The translations under genes were made by a program, and so were the position numbers. A stretch of 64,000 nt of DNA from Apoda limacodes. Taxonomy: Eukaryota; Arthropoda; Insecta; Lepidoptera; Limacodidae. A model generated the notes under the pieces. The model was not told the DNA's origin and searched no databases. It saw only the letters and a list, made by a program, of their open reading frames with translations. Shown piece by piece: positions 56,937 through 64,000 of the stretch; the stretch's first letter is position 1, and each line of letters begins with the position of its first letter. Location: the NCBI GenBank assembly GCA_946406115.1, contig OX291540.1, positions 7,064,563 through 7,128,562 on the forward strand, in the 5' to 3' direction.

Positions 56937-56940
56937 GTAC
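56937..56940. repeat. Target site duplication GTAC (right)
   Basis: Second copy of the four-base duplication, matching 47873-47876. Confidence 0.9.
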
Positions 56941-57583
56941 GAATTTAACGGCATAATTTATAAACCAGCAGACATTCGCGGTAATACAAAACAGTAATAA
57001 AAAAAAGTTATTTATGATCCTTGGGTCAACCGACAGTCGGGTCCGGTGTGCACCCTTGAGCACGTCTAGCGTTTCAGGATGTTTCTGTTAAGGTAAAACC
57101 AGGCTCGAGGCTGCACCGGGCCTGCGGTCAGTGAAGTGGTATAAGATGCTTATGCGACAAGGTGTCTCGGCGAAACATGGGAAGAACAAAAAAAAATACT
57201 TACATAAATATGTACTTACATTACCTTTATTCTATGTCCATTTGCATTTTTAACACTTTTTTTTATAAATGATACCTATTTATTAAATTCCTAATCTATA
57301 ATATCTTTTTATTTTAAAAAATACAATAAAATTTTAAACAACAGAAGACCAATTAGTTATCACTGTAACCTAACCTTATCTATAAGACTTCTTATATTGT
57401 ACCTATTATCTGTTTGAAACAATTAAATAAATAAATAAAATAAAATTAAATAAATGGAAAATTAATACAAACAGTACAATAAGCCTGAAGAAGACGAAGC
57501 TATAAAATCCGACCCACACATCGTAGGTTCCGACCATTTACGTAACTTACGAATACAAAAAAACGACTAATAGTGTGCCGCTC
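56941..57583. other. Non-coding flank with a GC-rich patch
   Basis: AT-rich except for 57010-57190, which is GC-rich (gtcaaccgacagtcgggtcc, gaggctgcaccgggcctg). I could not assign the patch; a decayed repeat is likely because the 5S-like piece follows at 57584. Confidence 0.4.
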
Positions 57584-57640
57584 AGCGGTCACCCATCCAA
57601 TGACTGACCAAGCCCGACATTGCCCAACTTTAGGTATCGT
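57584..57640 (-). pseudogene. 5S-rRNA-like segment (5S-derived SINE or pseudogene)
   Basis: The plus strand agcggtcacccatccaatga, then ctgaccaagcccgacattgc, is close to the reverse complement of the middle of eukaryotic 5S rRNA, the internal promoter region with the word GGATGGGNGACCGC. The 5' and 3' parts of the gene are missing, so it is not a functional 5S gene. Insects carry SINEs with such heads and this is the likelier source. Confidence 0.65.
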
Positions 57641-58804
57641 TTTCAATGAACAAATGTGTAACTGTTACTTTTAATATTTATATTATTACAGCGAAAAATA
57701 ATAAACCGAATTTGAAATTAAGGATACAACATCAAGATTGATAAATAAATAATTAAATAATTTTAAAAAGTTTATTCCATTAATTCAACAACGAAACCAA
57801 ATCTGACAACCCCTACTCCATGAAGTACTTGTCTGCTCTACCCCTAGAGGCTTTTATGAAGCCGGATGCGCGAGGGAGCAAGCAACTTGATTGAGGAAAA
57901 TCAAAAGTCGGAATTTCCGGGGCTAAAAATCTTTAGTACCTAAATATAAAGTACAAGATAAGATATATTTAAGCATTCTAACTGCTGTTAAGTTTGTAAA
58001 ATTATGTGCCCTAGAAGAACATTAGCTGGTTTTTAACCGACTTCATTTACTATAAAGTCCACTGATGTTATATACAAAGGTACTATATGTGGTAATATAC
58101 GTGCTATAGTGAAGTACCTACAGTAACATGCGTTCCGACAAACGAGTTGAATCACTACTACATTTTAGTACAACAGAATTAATAATGTGCATCAGCGAAA
58201 TTCGTATTTCCGAACACTTTTCTTTTCTGCGCTGTACCAATAATGGATCTGACTGCATTGGAAGCGTCTGACGTAACAGGCAAGCACACAAAACAAGTTA
58301 AGAACTTATTTTTATTGATGTCGGCTAAAATACTAATGCTATATTACCAGCCTACCTTTAATAATATCTGACATGGCCACCAGAACAATGGTAATTTTAC
58401 CCTTTATATTCTTTCTACCTTATACGAACTATATTAACTTATCAACATATCAGACAAAATTAAACATGAAATTTAATGTTACCTTTTCCGGATTGCCTGA
58501 TTTTACTTTAAATACCTAAGCTGTTGAACGCATATTTATCTTGTTGCATAAGGTTTTCCACACAATCTTGTAATTTCTACAGATATAAGATGTCTAATTT
58601 TGTCTTAAGATTTATGCATTTTGGGCAGTATGAAGTTGTCTGTGGGCAATGTTTCTCAAGTTATCACAACCTAATGCTGCATTTCTTCCATTCATTAATA
58701 TTATAATAAATAATAAATTGGTGTCCAAAATGTTTTCCTAATCAGATTAATACTTTATCCATTCTATTTTTAGAATGATGAATGAGAAAGTAAGTTTGTT
58801 TACG
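57641..58804. other. Non-coding stretch
   Basis: AT-rich; no gene, RNA or repeat recognised. Confidence 0.5.
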
Positions 58805-58880
58805 TGTCAACAAAGAAGCATCCGATTGAGCTTAAATTCGGCAACGGGATAGTCAAGCGAAGGCAAGAAGGAAGGAAGAG
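58805..58880 (+). repeat. Dispersed repeat E, copy 2
   Basis: tccgattgagcttaaattcg and gcaacgggatagtc match 26776-26850 in the same orientation. Confidence 0.55.
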
Positions 58881-59624
58881 GCTACGATTCATATTAAAAA
58901 ATGTAACCGATTTCAAAACGTCCATAGCTATGAGCTATGTGCTTGCAAATGTAAATCTATACTTGTTAATTTCATAACAAAAGCCTATCAGGCATCAACA
59001 GCTCTTTCCGTTATATAAAGGGCAGCTACACCTACTCCTTAGCTGCAATAAGCCGTAATGACCTTTTGCTTACTGCCTATTAAATAAAATTCATAGTTCA
59101 TTGTTCCAAATATTTAAACTGTGAATGTCGTAATTTAAATATCACGATTTAGTTAAACGAATTCTTGTTCCTTTAAAAACAAATAAATTTATATATATAT
59201 GATATACAGAGGTAAGCTCCACGCCTTTGCCAATAAACCACTCATCTGACTACAAAATGTACAAAATGGCGGGCAATGATCGGAGAGACACTGAAATTTG
59301 CATCCGCATTCGGTTCCAAGCTTCTTTGAGCAGGGGTCTTAGAAGATCTCTTTAATAGCAAGCTTAAATCCTCTGCATGGTCATTTTTTAGTCAAACTTT
59401 TGATAAAGCTGTTAAAACTTTTATGAGCTATATTGGGCTTGTAATAATGATAGTATTCTGATTGATGATTAAGTCAAAAACAGGACACGAACACAGTCAA
59501 GAACATGGTATAGTCAGTCATAAATGTAAATAATAAATATAAATTAATATTATTGGACATTACACACAGCACTGTCTGTCCCAAAAGTAAGCAAAGCTTG
59601 TGTTATGCATACCAGACAACGGAT
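58881..59624. other. Non-coding stretch
   Basis: An atatatatat tract lies at about 59192. No gene was recognised. Confidence 0.45.
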
Positions 59625-59790
59625 TAAAATACATATATTACTTTTTTTTTGTAAATACATGCATATCATACATAAATACATCCAGACTCAAGACTAACAT
59701 AAATGTTTATCACATAAATGTTTGTCCAGTGCGGGATTCGAAACCACACCCTCTGCACAGCAGCCGGCCACACGACCAACTTTCCTGCGA
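59625..59790 (-). mobile_element. tRNA-derived SINE fragment
   Basis: On the minus strand a tRNA-like head with the B-box-type word GGTTTCGAATCCCGC (about 59730-59746) precedes a body with acaaacatttatgtgataaa. The words gtgcgggattcgaaacc and ccagactcaagactaacata are those of common moth SINEs. The A box is poorly kept and the cloverleaf does not fold, so it is not a tRNA gene. Confidence 0.65.
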
Positions 59791-61371
59791 ATAATATGTA
59801 TAGTTAGATATAGGTATAAATAATGTAGTCGTTCTTAGGATTTGTTTTTGAAATTATCTTTAGAATTTTTGGGGTTTTGTAGGTAACTTATCCCATGCAC
59901 CTACTTGCGTAGATAAGTTTGTAGTAATGTCATTATGTTGTAGTATAGGTACCAAGACTTTAATATTTGATCTAAGTTTCTAGCATCCATAAAGTATGTC
60001 ATCGTAATCATACTGATAGCCCACACCTATAGAGAACCTCGAAAATGTTCAGCTCGAGTTCACGATTGAATTCAAGTCCTAATTTTTTTTTAATTCTGTA
60101 ATGAAGCTCAGAACTCCAGATTTCCAAATAAACCTGCGAAAATGTTCACTTTATGAAGTATACCTAGTTTGTAGGTAAACTCTTAAATATATCTAAATGA
60201 AATTGTAGATTGTTGCTATTATTTTATACTTTTATATTATTATTACTTTAAACTTTGTTGAACCAAACAAAAGAGCATCATGATAATTTTTTGTTTACAG
60301 GCTATATGAAGTAAATTACTTCGCATAGTCTGTTACCTCTAGGTAGTTGATTTATTGGGAATGATTGTCGCCGGAGAGGAAACAGAGCTGTTTGGTACCT
60401 ACAAGGCTTTGACATTAGCGAGTTACTGAGTGAAGAGCCGAGATCATCTGTCTACATTTGGCGTGCAGGATAGGCCGAGAAAGTAAACCGGTCTAGTAGG
60501 TTTTACTCGCAGAACAAGAGTTTTGTACACAGTTTAACACTAAGGTATTCGTATTTGTCAAAAATATTCTATTCTTTTTAACCAAAAACACTTAAATTTC
60601 TGGCCACAATTATTTTTAATATATTTTTAGCCTACTAATTTCAACGCAAAATAAAACTGAAAAATAAGTGATTAGGTATGCAGTTATCTCATAGAAGTAC
60701 TAACGACATCGCATTGAAGTTACTCACTTTTTAGTTTGTGACTTACAGGTTTTTAATGCAATGTTACTATTTTATGCATGATATTTTAAATATTTCTTTT
60801 GAGGATTCCAACATCAAAATGATGAAACGGTATCCTTCTAAGGTCACTTACATCTCCATCTCTGCATTTGTCACGCCTTATCATCAGAAATTCTAAAAGT
60901 TATACAACCATTAAGATTTTCGAAAAACTATTCGATCAGAGATTCTGTATCTATTTAGATATGCATCATTCTAGCTTCCCTGAAATCAATTTTCAGAAAA
61001 TATTTCAAATATTTTTTGGACTGAAAATTTATTTTGTACAGGCCTCTTTTCCGGTTATAATTATGAAATCGCAATAAGAAAACTTTCGGGTGTCTCTTTA
61101 TTTATTTACAGCTCCCAGCATAGAATTTCCGGATTTTATAAAAAAACAATTAGGTTTTTTTTTTCAGAATGGGCCTCTTTTTTGAACTGAGCTATAACTT
61201 AATAACTTGACTGTCACACTCTTTAGGACATTATGTTAGTTCAGTAGCCATTACTAAATGCACCTTCTAAACATCGTACGCCTGTGTGTATGTAGTAATT
61301 CAGTCGAACATTGATATGCGGTGGGCTTTACAAAGTAAAAACAAAACAACATCACGGAAAAAATTAATATT
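59791..61371. other. Non-coding stretch downstream of UGT
   Basis: It includes the 3' untranslated part of UGT next to 61371; no clear AATAAA is visible in the first hundred bases. Around 60290-60530 a GC-richer patch after tttgtttacag was examined and no exon was found. Confidence 0.45.
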
Positions 61372-61666
61372 TTAATTGACTTTTGTCTTCAGTTTATCTG
61401 TATCACACAAAGGAATTAAAAGAAATTTTAGTATGATATATATTACAGTACAAAAAAGTAACAAGATTACTACAGATGCTGTTAACAAAACAGCGATTAC
61501 ATCAAGTATTAGGAACTCCGTCCAGGTGGCGTCAGCAAGGCGCGTGCGCAAATGTCGTGCGCCTCCGTGCTTCAGCACGTGCTGCACCCACCAGGCCGCG
61601 CGCTCTGCACCGCTTTGTGGCTGGTCCAGCATTATAGAACGCAGCTTTCGTATGTTCTCTTTGTAA
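61372..61666 (-). CDS. UDP-glycosyltransferase, last coding exon
   Basis: Terminal exon of a UGT, an ER membrane enzyme that transfers sugar (usually glucose in insects) from UDP-sugar to small lipophilic compounds such as plant toxins and pigments. It begins after the acceptor ccag (61667-61670) with the last base of a split codon, then YKENIRKLRSIMLDQPQSGA, and includes ERAAWWVQHVLKHGGARHLR, the conserved WW-V-x-H-G-A-x-HLR block of insect UGTs. A transmembrane helix (FLILDVIAVLLTASVVILLL and on) and a short cytosolic tail follow. The last five residues KTKVN fit the K-x-K-x-x ER-retrieval signal. Stop TAA is at 61372-61374. The exon phase matches the donor at 62072. Confidence 0.92.
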
Positions 61667-62071
61667 CTGGAATAATTAAATCATGAGTAAAAATACATGA
61701 AGCAAAAACTTTAACTGTTAGAGGCTTGGAGTTTTAGGACAAAATAATATAGAGGTCGAGAGTCCAAATGAGATAACTAATTTGATTATTTAAAAAATGA
61801 AATTCCAAATCCCCTCCTAGTTTAGATTTCGAAAGAGAGCCCATAACAAAAATGGTTGTTACGTAATCCGCCTTTATAACACATATTCTTCGAAAATTTT
61901 AGGCTTCTTCCTACTTCAGAGCCCTTTCTTGGCCGGATAGACAGAGCTTAGGCTTATAAATAGGGCTCCGTTGGCAGCCTTTGGGTACGGAACCCTAAAA
62001 AGCGAAGTAAAATCTAGGAAAGAGAAGATAACATCAAATAAAACAAAGCTATGTAAACAAACGAAACAAAC
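61667..62071 (-). other. UGT intron (405 bp) with a family B trace
   Basis: GT-AG intron: donor gtttgt at 62071, acceptor ccag at 61667-61670. At about 61950-62000 it carries gggctccgttggcagccttt and gggtacggaaccctaaaaa, a family B fragment. Confidence 0.85.
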
Positions 62072-62291
62072 TTTGTGTTACTGATAACTGTAATGATTGA
62101 ATTTTCAAATATTTCTTCGGTAATAGTAGCTACGTCCAACTTAAGGCCAATGTTGAAATGCACATATTTCTCAGCGTTGTACCACTGGTCCGCTAACATT
62201 GGGAACGCAATCATTGGAACTGTTGCAGATATCGCTTCCTCTGTCGATTGTAGACCACCTTGATTAATGAAAAGCTTTACATTTGGGTGCT
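62072..62291 (-). CDS. UDP-glycosyltransferase, UGT-signature exon
   Basis: A 220-bp exon, the usual size for this position in insect UGT genes. It starts after tttacag with AG that completes a Lys codon begun in the previous exon, then HPNVKLFINQGGLQSTEEAI, the core of the UGT signature that binds the UDP-sugar. The family often has T-H-G-G or T-Q-G-G; here it is N-Q-G-G. VPMIAFPMLADQWYNAEKYV follows with the D-Q pair that contacts the sugar. It ends FENSIITVISNT plus two bases at the donor aa|gtttgt. The in-frame run beyond both ends is intron read-through. Confidence 0.93.
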
Positions 62292-63578
62292 CTGTAAATT
62301 GAAATAAAATTGATATTATTGATGATGTGTGACCACTTAAGAGGGGATATAAAGGAAAATGGCCCGAGTACATTTAAATATTAAGTAAGAAAATGAAGTT
62401 TAAATGTTTTTTATTTTTTTTACATATCGATTATTTGAGAATCCAAAAGTATCGATTGTTTTTTGATAGTTTGTCAGACTTTGAAAGGTATAAAATGAAA
62501 CACAATTACAAAATATTCTTATATTAATAACAACTCAAAACATATTTAAATTTGGTTTGATAAAAATAAAAGTGTGATTTCTAAACTTCTTCAGTTCTAA
62601 ACCTAAGCCCGTGTTTCTTAAATCTTAGGTCTCGTCCCGTTTTTTTTATAATTCTATGATTTCAATGCCAACATTCTACGTAGACATCTACGCTTTACCT
62701 TTTTTTTTGCTTGTTTTTGCTCGATATTGATAACGGCAACAGATAGACGCTTGAAATATTCACAGAATATTTATTTATATGGTCACTTTAAATAAAAATC
62801 ATTAAATTAAAATAAAACAAATATTTATGGGGGGCTCCCATACAACAAACGTGATTTTTTTGCCGTTTTTATAGATGGCACTTGGCCGATTTTTGATATT
62901 CTGTTCCATTGTGTCAATTCCATGTTCGTCATTTTACCATTTATTACTCAAAACCTGGTAATTTTCGACGCATAGGGACATACATGAAGTCACCATAGTT
63001 CCACCATGTTTGGATTCCAAAGAGAGAACTTACCAAAACTTGAATTTTAATGCAAGTTTATACGAAAAATTAACTAAGTCAGAAATTCACTGTTTTAATG
63101 AGTGAATGGTGTTACGGCGCGCTTCCTAAGGAGTACTTATTCTGCAAACTGCTACGAGTATAGATAGGCACAAGCTCTAATCTGCAGAAACATTGAATAC
63201 TTGGCTAGTAAGTACACTTAGAAGGGGGCATAAAGCCAGCCAAAAAGAGCAAAAAGCATTAAATAATAATAACTCGAATATTATTACTTGTATTAAAAAT
63301 TTGTTAATAACAGCCCTAAGTGTTGCTGAAACATCGATAGTCAATCGATTAATCGATAATATTTTAATTGTCTGAAAAAACTATCGATATATCTTCTTTA
63401 TTCGTTCCCTACTCCTTAATTAATAGCATTTTACAGGTTTTTTTGCGTAATTTAAAACTTTTTTAGATCCACTTCTGAAACGAATATGTCACTCCGGGAA
63501 AGCGTAGATGTCTCTTTACTTTCGTATCTCCGGCGTTCTAGATAAATATACGGAAAGACTTGTGCAGGGTTAACTTAC
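62292..63578 (-). other. UGT intron (1,287 bp)
   Basis: GT-AG intron: donor gtaagt at 63573-63578, acceptor tttacag at 62292-62298. No exon-like segment or strong repeat was recognised inside. Confidence 0.85.
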
Positions 63579-63801
63579 TCAGGAGATCAGGTTGAGGAAG
63601 CCATTTAAAAAGATTGACATTTTTCGGTTGTCCAGTCACTTTTTCCACATCCCATTTCAAAAGGACATCATAGGGCAATTTTGAGAAAACCTTCATAAAA
63701 ACTTTGATCACGGCGGCAGGTAGCAAAGAAGGCTGCACATTTGTTCCTAGGCTCATGTATATCACACCATTCACTGAAGTATTCAAGTACTTTTCAATAT
63801 C
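63579..63801 (-). CDS. UDP-glycosyltransferase, exon before the signature
   Basis: A 223-bp exon of the same gene. It begins in phase 0 after acttttttcag with DIEKYLNTSVNGVIYMSLGT, the strand and glycine-type turn that opens the C-terminal UDP-binding domain (usual S-F/L-G-T motif). It continues PYDVLLKWDVEKVTG and NVNLFKWLPQPDLL, the beginning of the UGT signature. It ends at the consensus donor a|gtaagt (63578). Exon phases (1 and 2) match the two following exons, so the three give one continuous reading frame of about 245 residues, about half of a usual 510-530-residue UGT. The N-terminal acceptor-binding domain and signal peptide lie outside the window. Confidence 0.93.
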
Positions 63802-64000
63802 CTGAAAAAAGTTAATTTTAGTATCATACTGCATAGAAAAACAGCCATTACACTCGGCAACTGAATTTATTTTTAGCGCCACCTAGTTTAAACTTTCTTA
63901 CTTACTAAATTCGAAAACTAATATAAGGTGGTAAACTGTTTTAGTAAATAATTTGCATTATTTTCTCTTGATTATAGTTTAGTTCTTTCTTCCTTTGTTG
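63802..64000 (-). other. Upstream UGT intron, start
   Basis: It begins with the acceptor (acttttttcag in sense) and shows no exon up to the window edge. The reading frame that continues above 63801 (first Met 63882) is intron read-through. Confidence 0.7.

Noticed and set aside
59720..59790. Possible tRNA gene
   Set aside because: A B-box-like word is present but no cloverleaf can be formed; SINE head instead.
61376..61666. Plus-strand frame opposite the UGT exon
   Set aside because: Antisense of the last UGT exon, with no features of its own.

Overview
The window is AT-rich, intron- and repeat-dominated nuclear DNA of an insect, almost certainly a moth or butterfly. The support is a lepidopteran-style set of dispersed repeats (tRNA-type and 5S-type SINE pieces, short repeats ending in accctcggtgcgcgagtc, CR1-like retroposons with pentanucleotide tails, BEL/Pao and errantivirus-like LTR elements) and exons of an insect UDP-glycosyltransferase. 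No bacterial-type gene organisation is present. The species cannot be read from the sequence.

Layout. 1-9300: intergenic repeats, including a family of short inverted-repeat elements (2190-3744), one tRNA-Arg(TCT) gene on the minus strand (4584-4656) and an internally deleted CR1-like retroposon on the minus strand (6558-9300). 9417-12070: a decayed BEL/Pao element on the plus strand (LTR, gag, integrase remnants) carrying a partial duplication and fused to an antisense retroposon fragment. 12071-28680: mostly non-coding DNA with MITE-like elements (17017, 23188, 25061, 26448), a solo BEL-type LTR (about 26994-27334), a candidate exon (27969-28084) and a retroposon 3' end (28125-28675). 28680-47870: non-coding DNA, an RT remnant (33905-35010), lepidopteran short repeats (36484-37870), a dead mariner (40520-41410), a broken plus-strand retroposon (41550-43109) and smaller fragments.

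47877-56936 is the main find: a complete 9,060-bp errantivirus-like (Ty3/Gypsy) endogenous retrovirus on the minus strand. It has two 265-bp LTRs that differ at one visible base, a GTAC target duplication, a tRNA-Leu-type primer site, a polypurine tract, gag, a 1,520-codon pol and env. Gag and env are each interrupted once by a frame change near an A/T run. A textbook -1 frameshift signal (A AAA AAC, 8-nt spacer, hairpin) sits exactly at the gag stop, and about five 61-bp tandem repeats lie in the 5' leader.

56941-61370 is non-coding with a 5S-rRNA-like piece (57584-57640) and a tRNA-type SINE (about 59625-59790). 61372-63801 holds the last three coding exons of a UDP-glycosyltransferase on the minus strand; its N-terminal exons lie beyond the window. 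The only host genes that look functional are this UGT and the tRNA. Three short GC-rich islands (12870, 27969, 47280) are offered as candidate exons of unknown genes.
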